This document shows, piece by piece, positions 29,737 through 38,100 of a DNA stretch of 44,825 nucleotides. Numbering within the stretch: position 1 is the first letter of the stretch; every line of letters begins with the position of its first letter. Position numbers and translations under genes: made by a program. The notes beneath the pieces were generated by a model. The model saw only the letters and a list, made by a program, of their open reading frames with translations. It was not told the origin of the DNA and searched no databases. The stretch is from Clostridiales bacterium (GTDB lineage Bacteria; Bacillota; Clostridia; Christensenellales; Aristaeellaceae), in the NCBI GenBank assembly GCA_015056205.1, contig SVGS01000026.1, positions 1 through 44,825 on the forward strand, written 5' to 3'.

Positions 29737-30843
29737 TCACAGCCAGAGCATGGGATCGGTGCCGTTCAGTTTGGCCAGCGCTTCCGTCAGGAAATAATCT
29801 CCGTAGGTGATATTGGTATGCCGGCCGGCGCCGTCGTCATGATAGCTGGCCGTGCAGCGGGTCAGGATTCCGCAGCGGTTCTCCGTCCAGTCCGCGCAGT
29901 GATCCAGGAGGCCGTTGATCAGCTTTTCCGCGGCCTCCTTCCAGCGATGACCGCCGTCCGCTTTCGCCAGTTCCAGCAGACCGCAGGCCGCGATGGCGCC
30001 CGCCATATTATCCACGCGCTCCTCTTCCGGCGGCTGGCAGAAATCGGAATCCGTCAGACCGTCCGGCCGGATGTGGGAAACAAAATACGCCGCAATGCGC
30101 TGCGCCGCTTTCAGATAGCGTTCGTCACCGGTGTTCATGAAAGCCAGGGTAAATCCGTAGAGCCCCCAGGCCTGGCCACGGCTCCAGCTGCTTCCCAGGG
30201 TATAGCCCTGGCCGGCGTGCTCCCGGACCCGTTTGCCGTCCGCCGGATCGAATTCGATAATATGGCTGACGGAACCGTCCGGACGCAGGAATTCCCGGAG
30301 CGTGGTATCCGCGTGAATCACGGCGGCATTCCGGAAACGGGGATCCCCCGTATCCCGGGAAGCCCGGAAGAGAAGGGAAAGATTCATCATACAGTCGATA
30401 ATGGCGAAGCCGGCCTGGGAGGGATGATTCCACGCGCGGATAAAACCGGCGGGATTCAGCCGGCCCATCAGCAGGCTGGCCGCGTGCAGCGTATCGGTCC
30501 GGGCCTGCGGATCGCCGGTCAGCTTATCATCCGCGCCGCAGGAAAGCAGATACATGAATCCGACATCGTGATTCAGATTTTTAAACACGCGGAATTCATC
30601 CGTCAGGAGGCGCTCGGTTCTGCGGGCTTCGGCCAGGAAGGATTCCTCTTTGCTTTCCGCGTAGAACTGCCACATCAGTCCGGGCCAGAATCCGCCGGTC
30701 CACCAGCCGTTTCCGTCATAGGGGGAGGAAATCCATTCGCCGTTTTCGCTTTTATAGGGGATGATGCCGGCTTCCGCGGCCTTCACGGCGCTCACGCGGA
30801 ACTTGGCTTTGGCTTTCTCAAAGGCTTCTTCGTAACGTGTCAT
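29737..30843 (-). CDS. GH88 unsaturated glucuronyl hydrolase
   Basis: A 368-residue cytoplasmic enzyme that removes the 4,5-unsaturated uronic acid left by polysaccharide lyases at the non-reducing end. It works by hydrating the double bond. The (alpha/alpha)6 barrel markers are NGWWTGGFWPGLMWQFY (45-61), NHDVGFMYLLS with D93, and GFAIIDCMMNLSLL with D150; these two Asp match the catalytic pair of the family. SSWSRGQAWGLYGF is the substrate-loop block. Length is normal and there is no signal peptide. Its ATG overlaps the stop of the DUF2264 gene (ATGA), so translation is coupled. As the last gene of the lyase operon it finishes the disaccharides made by the upstream heparinase-like enzyme. 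GH105 is the alternative but fits less well. Confidence 0.92.
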   Translation of the reverse strand: MTRYEEAFEKAKAKFRVSAVKAAEAGIIPYKSENGEWISSPYDGNGWWTGGFWPGLMWQFYAESKEESFLAEARRTERLLTDEFRVFKNLNHDVGFMYLLSCGADDKLTGDPQARTDTLHAASLLMGRLNPAGFIRAWNHPSQAGFAIIDCMMNLSLLFRASRDTGDPRFRNAAVIHADTTLREFLRPDGSVSHIIEFDPADGKRVREHAGQGYTLGSSWSRGQAWGLYGFTLAFMNTGDERYLKAAQRIAAYFVSHIRPDGLTDSDFCQPPEEERVDNMAGAIAACGLLELAKADGGHRWKEAAEKLINGLLDHCADWTENRCGILTRCTASYHDDGAGRHTNITYGDYFLTEALAKLNGTDPMLWL

Positions 30844-32675
30844 GCGTGTTTACCTCCCAGTATCTGTTTTTCCAGGGCAGCGGCCGCGGCCCGTACAGAC
30901 TCCGGTATGTTTTCCGGCATCCGGTCCTCCGGGTCGGAAAAGACGGCGCAGAGCAGAACGGTTTCCCCCGGATCCGCCTCTCCCAGCAGCATGGGGAGCA
31001 CGCAGCGGGGCCAGATCAGATTCGTATTGGGTTCCGTATGCACCACTTCGCCCCGGGTATATCCTTTCAGCGCGAAAATCGCGGAGGAACCGCAGGCCCC
31101 GTGAGCGGCCGCTTTCTCCTGATCCTGAATCCGTTCGGAGGCAATCCGGTCGCAGGGACGGATTCCGGCCCAGTCCTTGCGGACGGAGAACGCGCCTTCC
31201 GCCAGCTCCAGGGGAAGTTCCGAATGGATCACATGCATCCGCAGATGCCAGGAATCCAGCGGGAGGATGACGGATTCAATCCGGACGCCCTCCATCGGCG
31301 ACCAGGTAAAGCGGACATCCCGTTCCGTCAGATGGAAATCCTCGCACCCGCTGCGCGCGTGCCAGAGATCCTTTCCCCTGCGGCGGACGGCCAGCATGGA
31401 ATCATAGGCGCCCTTGGCCAGAGTGGTGGATTCCTTGGTCACCGAAAAAGCGAAGTGGGTGGAATAAGCGAATTTCTCGTATTTCTCATCCTCGTGCATA
31501 TGCTCCCAGGCATGATTGCCCGCCGTATAGGCGACCACCTGGCGGTTTTCCCGATCCCGGGTCAGCAGCAGCCGGACCTGTTCATCCAGAAAGACCCGCG
31601 GCGCCGCCCAGGGTTCTTCCTCCGCCTGCCAGAAGGGATGATTCTCCGGCACCGCCAGGGCGAAGAAGGTCTTCAGCCCCCAGTAGGGAGAACCGGGCGC
31701 GTTATAGCCCTCGGCGGCACAGAGATTCGGATAGCCGTAGCCCACCGTCAGGCATCCGCCCCGGTCAAAGATGGGCATATTCAGCCACCAGCGCAGATTG
31801 GACAGAAGCAGATGCTTCATCTGCCCCCAGCGGACGGCTTCGCAATCCACGTCCGCCAGCGCCATGGCCGCCCAGAAGCTGCTCTGGCAGAAGCGGTAGG
31901 TCAGGCTGCGGCCATAGGGGAGAGCCCGCCCTTCCCGGTCAAACCAGCAGGCGAAGCGGGGCGCCATCAGACGGGCCCGCTCCTTCATCCGGGCACAGCG
32001 CTCCGGATCTTCCCGGTCCATGACCGCGCAGTAAACCAGACTGTAAAAATGAAAGCCCCAGATGGTGTAATAATCCCGCTTGGTGGGATAATCGAAATAC
32101 CATCCGTCGCCGACATAATGGCTTTCCATCATATCCAGGTCTTCCTTCAGCCGGTTTTCGTCCACCGGACAGCCGACCTTCCAGAAACCGATATTGACGA
32201 GGATCCGGAAGAAGCGCCAGTTGTTCTTCGGCATATCATAGACATTGATTTGATTCAGCCACCGGAACAGATTTTGCCGCTGATCTTCCTCCAGCTCCTG
32301 CCAGAAGCGCTCCGGCGCCAGGGAGAGACCGACGCCGATCACCGCCATTTCGACCATGCGCTGATCGTAGTCAAAGAGATCCCCCCAGTATTCGGGATGA
32401 TCCGGATCCGTTCCGTGGATCAGGCCGTCCTTCCACAGCGCCCAGAAGGGTTCCGCTTCCGGACATTTTCCGATCAGCATGGGAACCAGCGCCCAGAGCG
32501 CCCGGCTCCAGCCTTCCATGCCCGCCACATCCTCGCTGTAATGGGCGGATCCTTCTCCCACGATCATGCGCGCGTGGGCCGGGGTCAGGCAGTCCGTCAG
32601 CGGCTCCAGCAGCCGCACCGCCGCCTGAACCAGATCCTGACGGGTCATCAGGGGTTGATTCATGACAGGATTCAT
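30840..32675 (-). CDS. DUF2264 domain protein
   Basis: A 611-residue protein of the DUF2264 family, which is found again and again beside polysaccharide lyases and GH88/GH105 enzymes but has no proven reaction. The N-terminal two thirds look like an (alpha/alpha)6 toroid: GMEGWSRALWALVPMLIG, MVEMAVIGVGLSLAPERFW, LNQINVYDMPKNNWRFFRIL, GDGWYFDYPTKRDYYTIW and a Trp/Tyr/His-rich GGCLTVGYGYPNL. The last third is beta-rich. Many Trp, Tyr and His in the central cleft point to a carbohydrate active site. I think it is a lyase or hydrolase on the same substrate as its neighbours. The ATG at 32675, with AAGGAG 8 bases before, overlaps the heparinase-like stop by four bases. There is no signal peptide. 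Confidence 0.88.
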   Translation of the reverse strand: MNPVMNQPLMTRQDLVQAAVRLLEPLTDCLTPAHARMIVGEGSAHYSEDVAGMEGWSRALWALVPMLIGKCPEAEPFWALWKDGLIHGTDPDHPEYWGDLFDYDQRMVEMAVIGVGLSLAPERFWQELEEDQRQNLFRWLNQINVYDMPKNNWRFFRILVNIGFWKVGCPVDENRLKEDLDMMESHYVGDGWYFDYPTKRDYYTIWGFHFYSLVYCAVMDREDPERCARMKERARLMAPRFACWFDREGRALPYGRSLTYRFCQSSFWAAMALADVDCEAVRWGQMKHLLLSNLRWWLNMPIFDRGGCLTVGYGYPNLCAAEGYNAPGSPYWGLKTFFALAVPENHPFWQAEEEPWAAPRVFLDEQVRLLLTRDRENRQVVAYTAGNHAWEHMHEDEKYEKFAYSTHFAFSVTKESTTLAKGAYDSMLAVRRRGKDLWHARSGCEDFHLTERDVRFTWSPMEGVRIESVILPLDSWHLRMHVIHSELPLELAEGAFSVRKDWAGIRPCDRIASERIQDQEKAAAHGACGSSAIFALKGYTRGEVVHTEPNTNLIWPRCVLPMLLGEADPGETVLLCAVFSDPEDRMPENIPESVRAAAAALEKQILGGKHA

Positions 32676-34555
32676 GACAATGCTCCTTTTTCTGAAGTTT
32701 GATCCGGATCCCGGGTTTCCGGTTCTCTGCGCCGGAACTGCCAGACGGTCTGAAGGGCGGAGGAGGGTCCGGGCGGCGCGATCCGGACGCGCCAGAGGCT
32801 TCCGGGCCAGCTGCGGGCCATCCGGGAATCCGTAACAGGGATTTCCTGACATTCCGCGTTCCAGCCGGCGGGAAGCGCCAGCCGGAGCCGTTCCGTTTCC
32901 AGCCGGGAGCCGGAGAGGACCGGCCGGTTCCGGAAAAGAAAGACCCAGGAGGGGACGCAGGGTACGGCGGTTTCAATCCGGTCCGTTACGGTCAGGCCGT
33001 CCGCCGTCAGGGAAAGGGTCCGGTGGCAGGAGGAAAGCCGGGCTTCCGCGGGATAGGCGCCCGCCAGCTCCAGGGCCAGTCCGTCCGGGAGACAGGTGAC
33101 GCCGCCGGCCCGGTACTCCGCTCCGGGCGCCTGCTCGGCATCGCCGATCAGCGGCACGTTATGATAAGCGGAGCGGGTATTCCACAGCGTATAGCGTTCC
33201 CCGGAGAAGGTTTTGGCCGTATACACCATGTTTCCGGCATCCACGATTTCCGGCTCTCCGTCCAGGAAGAGCAGGAAGGTGCCCACGTCGTTGTGATTGT
33301 GGTTTTCACCGTTATGGCCGCCTTTGCAGCCCAGGGTCCAGCCGCCCCGCCGGACCATCCGGACCTGCAGATCCGGCAGCCAGCCATCCCAGCCGGCCGC
33401 GGGGGAAGAACCCCGGGGCGGTACAGCCGGATCCGGAACAGGCTCCGCCGGATGAAACAGCTTTCGCAGAAGCCGGGACAGATGGGGCACATCGTCCAGC
33501 TCCGCCAGAAGAGAGCCCCGATGCCTCAGGCCCAGCCGGGCGAGGGCCGCGTTTCCGGTTTTTTCTCCGGCCGTCTGAATCCGCTCGCCCGAAAGAACGG
33601 GCCGGGCGTCGCAGTCCGCGAAATTCAGGAAATAACCGTTTCCGATTTCCGCCTTCAGCGGGAAGGAAAGAATATTCCGGATCTTCTCTTCCTCCCAGAG
33701 GGCCATGGTTCCGCCGGTGGCTTCCTCCAGCAGCTGCAGGCAGTCCAGCAGTGCGCCGCCGGCCATATTCCAGTATCCGGCGCCCTCATCGCAGCCGCCG
33801 TCCTCGGGCACGACCGCCAGCCAGCGGTCCAGCATTCCGCAGCCGCGCTCCAGCAGCGCGGAAAGGGCCGGGCGGCTCATGCCGGATCCCAGCGCGCAGA
33901 TCATGATATTGGAAACGATCCAGGGGGTCCAGTTATTCAGATCCCGGCGGCGAAACCCCATCCACCAGCAGTCGTCATTTTTCATAAACGGGGAAAGCAG
34001 ACGGCGGTCTGTTTCCCGGTTCAGACGCTCGATCAGCCCCGGGGCGGACAGCCGGAGCAGCCCTTCCAGCATGCCTTTGACCAGGGTCAGGATCATGCCG
34101 GTCTGGGCGGCGAACAGATCAATATAGGGATCCTCCGGGTCCGGCAGCGGATGCTCCTTCTGCGAGGGCGCTCCTGGGATTGGATTGATCCGGTGGGCAC
34201 TGATGACCCAGGAGCTTTCCTCGCAGATGCACCAGATGCCGTCAATCACGTCATCCAGCATTTCCGTCCGGCCCAGACAGCAGGCCAGGGCCGACAGGCA
34301 CAGCTTCCGCCGGCGGAAGAAATAGGGGTTTTCATCCGCTTTCCGGCTGCCGTTCCGGGTGAAGGCCAGAAAATCCGTGGCCAGCCGCATGGGCCAGGGC
34401 TGAAGCGCGTATTCCGCCGCCCGGTTCAGCAGCTCCTCCCGGTCCGCGGAGGCGATCCCGTCCCAGGCTGCCCGGTCTTCCGCCGGGGGAACGAGCGGGG
34501 GAAGGGATTCCGCGAGAACCGCTTCTTTCCAGGATTCCGAAAGCATATTTTTCAC
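32672..34555 (-). CDS. Heparinase II/III family polysaccharide lyase (cytoplasmic)
   Basis: A 627-residue protein with the two-part fold of heparinase II/III-like lyases. The helical toroid (about 40-350) has LNNWTPWIVSNI (206-217) and DEGAGYWNMAGGALLD (256-271), with Asn, Tyr and Glu candidates for the active site. The C-terminal beta-sandwich has the family signature HNGENHNHNDVGTFLLFLDG (414-433) and YHNVPLIG (464-471), where His residues bind metal or catalyse. It has no signal peptide, unlike secreted lyases, so it should cut imported oligosaccharides by beta-elimination into unsaturated products for GH88. It follows the permease genes by 6 bases and overlaps the DUF2264 start by 4. Substrate (heparin/heparan, hyaluronan, alginate-like) cannot be fixed from sequence. 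Confidence 0.88.
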   Translation of the reverse strand: MKNMLSESWKEAVLAESLPPLVPPAEDRAAWDGIASADREELLNRAAEYALQPWPMRLATDFLAFTRNGSRKADENPYFFRRRKLCLSALACCLGRTEMLDDVIDGIWCICEESSWVISAHRINPIPGAPSQKEHPLPDPEDPYIDLFAAQTGMILTLVKGMLEGLLRLSAPGLIERLNRETDRRLLSPFMKNDDCWWMGFRRRDLNNWTPWIVSNIMICALGSGMSRPALSALLERGCGMLDRWLAVVPEDGGCDEGAGYWNMAGGALLDCLQLLEEATGGTMALWEEEKIRNILSFPLKAEIGNGYFLNFADCDARPVLSGERIQTAGEKTGNAALARLGLRHRGSLLAELDDVPHLSRLLRKLFHPAEPVPDPAVPPRGSSPAAGWDGWLPDLQVRMVRRGGWTLGCKGGHNGENHNHNDVGTFLLFLDGEPEIVDAGNMVYTAKTFSGERYTLWNTRSAYHNVPLIGDAEQAPGAEYRAGGVTCLPDGLALELAGAYPAEARLSSCHRTLSLTADGLTVTDRIETAVPCVPSWVFLFRNRPVLSGSRLETERLRLALPAGWNAECQEIPVTDSRMARSWPGSLWRVRIAPPGPSSALQTVWQFRRREPETRDPDQTSEKGALS

Positions 34556-34561
34556 CGCCGC

Positions 34562-35428
34562 TTACCCCTTCAGGCCGCTGGTGGCGATGCCTTCAATGAA
34601 ATAGCGCTGCAGGCACAGGAAGACCACCGATACCGGAATCAGGGACACCATGGAGGCGGCCATGATCAGATGATAATCGCTGGAGTTTTCCTGAATAAAG
34701 CGGCGCAGACCGACCTGAACGGTCTTGACGCTCTCGGTGGTCAGATAAATCATGGGGCCCATATAGTCATTCCAGGTGCCGATGAAGGTGAAGATGACCA
34801 GGGTCGCCACGGCCGCCTTGGACAGGGGCAGCATAATCCGGGCCCAGATTCCGTACTCACTCAGACCGTCGATGCGGGCGGCTTCACAGAGCTCCGTGGG
34901 AATGCCGCGGTAGAACTGCCGCATCAGGAACACACCGAAGGCGGAGAAAGCCTGCAGCACCATGATGGCCCCCAGATTGTCATACAGACCGATGGAGCGG
35001 AACTCCATAAACTGGGGAATCATATAGGCCTGCCACGGCACCGCGATGGTCGCGATATAGCACATGAACAGCGTGTCCCGGCCTCTGAAATTCAGCTTCG
35101 CGAAGGCATAGGCCGCGAAGGAGGATGTCAGCGTCTGAATGAAGGTGACGCAGACGGCCACGATGGCGGTGTTTTTAAAGTACATCAGCATCGGCGCCTT
35201 GGTCCAGATCAGGCTGTAGTTTTCCCAGTGGAAGGTCTGGGGAATCCAGCGGATCGGGAACTCGAACACCTCCCGGTCCAGCTTCAGGGAGGAAGAGAGC
35301 ATCCATACGAAGGGGATCAGCGTAACGCAGGACAGCAGAATCAGGGCAATATAAAGGAGAATTCTGCCAATGACGCCTGCCTTCTGGTTTGTCGGCCGAA
35401 TGGCCCGCCCGGCGGTTTTCGTTGCCAT
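34562..35428 (-). CDS. Carbohydrate ABC transporter permease (MalG-type, CUT1)
   Basis: A 288-residue membrane protein with six helices, the second permease subunit of an oligosaccharide importer. The first helix is at about 17-42 (GVIGRILLYIALILLSCVTL). The EAA loop is TELCEAARIDGLSEYGIWAR (about 192-211), where the ATPase docks. The end GIATSGLKG is typical of MalG-like subunits. GGGAGGATG lies before the start, 20 bases after the stop of the partner permease. No ATPase gene is in the cluster, as in many CUT1 systems that share one MsmK-type ATPase. With the lyase, DUF2264 and GH88 genes behind it, it probably imports acidic oligosaccharides. Confidence 0.93.
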   Translation of the reverse strand: MATKTAGRAIRPTNQKAGVIGRILLYIALILLSCVTLIPFVWMLSSSLKLDREVFEFPIRWIPQTFHWENYSLIWTKAPMLMYFKNTAIVAVCVTFIQTLTSSFAAYAFAKLNFRGRDTLFMCYIATIAVPWQAYMIPQFMEFRSIGLYDNLGAIMVLQAFSAFGVFLMRQFYRGIPTELCEAARIDGLSEYGIWARIMLPLSKAAVATLVIFTFIGTWNDYMGPMIYLTTESVKTVQVGLRRFIQENSSDYHLIMAASMVSLIPVSVVFLCLQRYFIEGIATSGLKG

Positions 35429-35448
35429 TTCCGTTCATCCTCCCTATC

Positions 35449-36435
35449 TTAATCCGCTGAGAACTTCTTTTCCATCCGGAACTGAAGCAGGGTGACCGTC
35501 AGCACCAGCACCAGCAGCACCATGGCGATGGCGCAGGCGGAGCCGTACTTAAAGGCGTTGAATTCATCGATGATATAGGTGACCAGCATCTTGGTCGCGC
35601 GGCCCGGTCCGCCGCCGGTCATCAGGGCGACCGTATCGTAGACCTTGAAGCAGCCGATCACCAGCATGACGGAAACAAAGAAGGTGGTGGGGCTCAGCTG
35701 GGGAAGGGTGATGTGGAAGAACTGCTGGCGCTTGTTGGCGCCGTCCACCGTCGCCGCTTCATACAGCTCCCGCGGAATGCCCTGCAGCGCCGCCAGATAG
35801 ATAACCATATAGTATCCCATGCTCTTCCAGACGCTGACGATGATGACGGCCCAGATGGCCATTCCGGAATCGGCCGTCCAGGTTTTGTTGAAGGTGGAGC
35901 CGAACAGCATCAGCAGCTGATTGACCGGCCCGTTTTTCATCATCATGAAATTCCAGCAGACGCAGATGGCGACGGTGGAGGATACGTAGGGGAAGAACAG
36001 GATCGCCCGGAAAGCGACCGCGCCCCTGACCGCCTTGTTCAGCACCAGCGCCAGCGCGATGGAGCAGACCAGGGTCAGGGGAACCGTGATCAGCGTGTAG
36101 GTCACTGTGTTTTTGAGGGCGATGCCGATATCCACCTTATCAAAAAACAGACCCAGAACCGCAAAGAAATTCGGGTTCTCCAGCCGGTCAATGTACCGCT
36201 GGGGCACGGCGAAAAGCTGCGCATAGTTCTGCAGGCCGACCCACTTCATATCGCTCAGCTTTCCGCCGTTCCATTCCGTCATGGACATGAACACGGCGAT
36301 AACCACCGGGATCAGCGTGAAGAGCGCGAAGCCGATGAAGTTGGGAGCGATGAAGCTGAGCGCGACGAGCGTTTTTTTACGCTCCAGCCTGCCCCTGTGC
36401 TTTTTTTCCTCCTTGGTAAGCGTGTACTGCGACAT
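35449..36435 (-). CDS. Carbohydrate ABC transporter permease (MalF-type, CUT1)
   Basis: A 328-residue membrane protein, first permease of the CUT1 importer. A charged N-terminus (KEEKKHRGRLERKK) is followed by helix 1 (about 24-50, ALSFIAPNFIGFALFTLIPV). There is a larger outer loop between helices 1 and 2. The EAA loop is RELYEAATVDGANKRQQFFH (about 234-253). It lies after the binding-protein gene, separated from it by a strong terminator hairpin, so the permeases are made in smaller amounts than the binding protein. GAAAGGAGA precedes the ATG. Confidence 0.93.
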   Translation of the reverse strand: MSQYTLTKEEKKHRGRLERKKTLVALSFIAPNFIGFALFTLIPVVIAVFMSMTEWNGGKLSDMKWVGLQNYAQLFAVPQRYIDRLENPNFFAVLGLFFDKVDIGIALKNTVTYTLITVPLTLVCSIALALVLNKAVRGAVAFRAILFFPYVSSTVAICVCWNFMMMKNGPVNQLLMLFGSTFNKTWTADSGMAIWAVIIVSVWKSMGYYMVIYLAALQGIPRELYEAATVDGANKRQQFFHITLPQLSPTTFFVSVMLVIGCFKVYDTVALMTGGGPGRATKMLVTYIIDEFNAFKYGSACAIAMVLLVLVLTVTLLQFRMEKKFSAD

Positions 36436-36511
36436 GGGAGAAATCTCCTTTCAGCATGGAATACCGGAAAAATCGGGAAACCGGCCGCGGCCGGCGGAGG
36501 GAGAAAGAGAC

Positions 36512-36547
36512 AAAAAGCGGGATGGGCGAGCGGATCGCCCATCCCGC
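36512..36547 (-). terminator. Attenuating terminator between binding protein and permease genes
   Basis: Minus-strand stem of 13 perfect base pairs GCGGGATGGGCGA/TCGCCCATCCCGC (36547-36535 with 36529-36517), 5-base loop, then TTTTTGTCTCTTT. It sits 25 bases after the binding-protein stop and inside the transcription unit. A CCGGCCGCGGCCGG palindrome (36481-36494) follows it. Confidence 0.85.
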
Positions 36548-36572
36548 CTGTGCAGTTGCCTGCGGAGAGGGA

Positions 36573-37827
36573 TTACTTAGCCAGCACTTCGGCTACCCGG
36601 TCATTCATGTTCGCGATACCGTCATCGACGGAGATTTCACGGGTAATGATCGCGGAATGCTCTTCACCCAGGATGGTGCTGATTTCGGAAGCCTTGGGAT
36701 GGCCGGGCAGTTCGATGGAAACCATGCTGGGCAGCAGAGCGGCCTTGGAGGCTTCGTCGGTGGGGAAGCCTTCCACGGAAGACATCACTTCAGCAACGTT
36801 CTCGGAAACCCAGGCAGGACGGTTGCCGGTGGAGGCGGTCACAGCGGCGCCTTCCGGTCCGCACAGCCAGGCCACATAGGTCCAGGCGGCGTCCTTGTTC
36901 GCGGACTTGCTGTTGATCATGGCGCCGGTCAGGTTGCCGAAGGAGGAACCGGCGGGCACGTCTTCCTTATGCGGAACGGCGGTGATGCCCCAGTCCTTCA
37001 CATTGTAGGTGCCGTCCTTGATGTTGTTGATCAGGGTCGCGACGTACCAGTAGCCCATGGGCAGCATGGCGATGTTGCCGTTGCCGAAGGCGCCGCTGTA
37101 GTGCAGGCCGGCAGCCTGAACTTCCGGATACGCCATGCAGGCGCCCGCTTCTTCCAGCGCGAAGTAGAGATCGTAGAAGTACTTCAGATCTTCATAGTTG
37201 CCGTCGACCAGGGTGTTGACGCCGTCATCCACCGCCCAGTTCACAACGGCGGACAGCCAGGTGTGATAGTGGCAGCCATAGATGTTCTTGGCAGGGTCGG
37301 TCATCTTGATGGCCAGATCCTTGTACTGCTCCCAGGTCATGTCGTTGGTGGGGTAAGCCACGCCCGCTTCATCGAACAGGGTCTTGTTGTAGAACAGCAC
37401 CCAGAAGTCGGAACGGAAGGGCAGGGCAGCCTGCACACCGTCGTAGCAGTAGCCCTTCTCCATGCCCACGAAGCCGGACACATCGTAGTTGTCCTTCTCC
37501 ATGTAGGGGTTCAGGGGCTCGGCGTAGCCGGCGTTGTACCAGTTCAGGATATCCGGGACAGCCTTGACCATGAAGATGTCAGAGGTGTCGCTGCCGGCCA
37601 GCATGGTGCTGGCCTTGGTGCCGTAATCCTTGGGAAGCCACGTCGATGTACTCAATGGTGATCCCGGGATGGGAAGCCTCGAACGCTTCCTTCTGGGCCG
37701 CGTAATAGGTGGTGGTGTTCACATCCCACGCAACGATCTTCAGGACCGTGCCGCCTTCCGCCGAGGCGAGACTGACCATGGACAGCGCCATGATCGCGGA
37801 CAGGATCAGAGCCAGGAACTTTTTCAT
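36573..37827 (-). pseudogene. Extracellular sugar-binding protein of the CUT1 importer, one-base frameshift
   Basis: The start (37827, GAGGAGG upstream) encodes a signal peptide MKKFLALILSAIMALSMVSL plus ASA, then VLKIVAWDVNTTTYYAAQKE and ITIEYIDVASQ, a normal family-1 solute-binding N-terminus. At about 37627-37635 the frame breaks. The true continuation DYGTKASTMLAGSDTSD lies in the next frame (open from 37655 to 36573) and runs through the usual lobes to the end VAEVLAK. Removing one base from the CAAGGAT run gives SQDYGTK and one protein of about 417 residues. Either the strain has a broken gene, or the base is a sequencing error; a programmed shift is less likely. Everything else (promoter, operator, ribosome site) looks intact. 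Confidence 0.8.
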
Positions 37828-37870
37828 GGGAAAATCCTCCTCATTCTTTTTGACCGGATGTTTCAGAAAA

Positions 37871-37896
37871 TGTTATCGGTAACAAAAACCGTTACA
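37871..37896. promoter_or_regulatory. LacI-family operator
   Basis: TGTTATCGGTAACA (37871-37884) is the standard LacI-family palindrome with a central CG. A second half-site CCGTTACA follows at 37889-37896, making TAAC-N7-GTTA. It lies about 40-55 bases after the expected start of the binding-protein operon, where a bound repressor would act as a roadblock. The divergent lacI gene begins 205 bases away. Confidence 0.75.
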
Positions 37897-37933
37897 TCAA
37901 AACAAATATCCGAATCCCGATCCTTATGGGCGC

Positions 37934-37962
37934 ATTATACGCCCCCTGAGGAGGGTTGTCAA
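37934..37962 (-). promoter_or_regulatory. Consensus promoter of the polysaccharide-utilisation operon
   Basis: On the minus strand a perfect TTGACA (37962-37957), 17-base spacer and perfect TATAAT (37939-37934), the strongest promoter in the window. GGGCG/CGCCC arms flank the -10 box and could bind a further regulator. Confidence 0.93.
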
Positions 37963-38038
37963 CGGCTTTTTTTGAACTTTTTCAGGAACATTTGGCCTGA
38001 AAGATGTACAATCTGGTAAGTGTTTCCCCGAACATGTC

Positions 38039-38067
38039 TTGCAAAGCGGATTTTTCTATGTTAAGAT
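38039..38067 (+). promoter_or_regulatory. Promoter of the lacI-type gene
   Basis: TTGCAA (38039-38044), 17 bases, TAAGAT (38062-38067). A start near 38074 leaves a short leader with the AAGGAGGGG ribosome site at 38085-38093. Confidence 0.5.
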
Positions 38068-38100
38068 ACGGTCATTGCAGCAGGAAGGAGGGGAAGACCT

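Noticed and set aside
32676..32852. Longer N-terminus for the DUF2264 protein
   Set aside because: It overlaps the heparinase-like gene. The ribosome site and four-base overlap select 32675.
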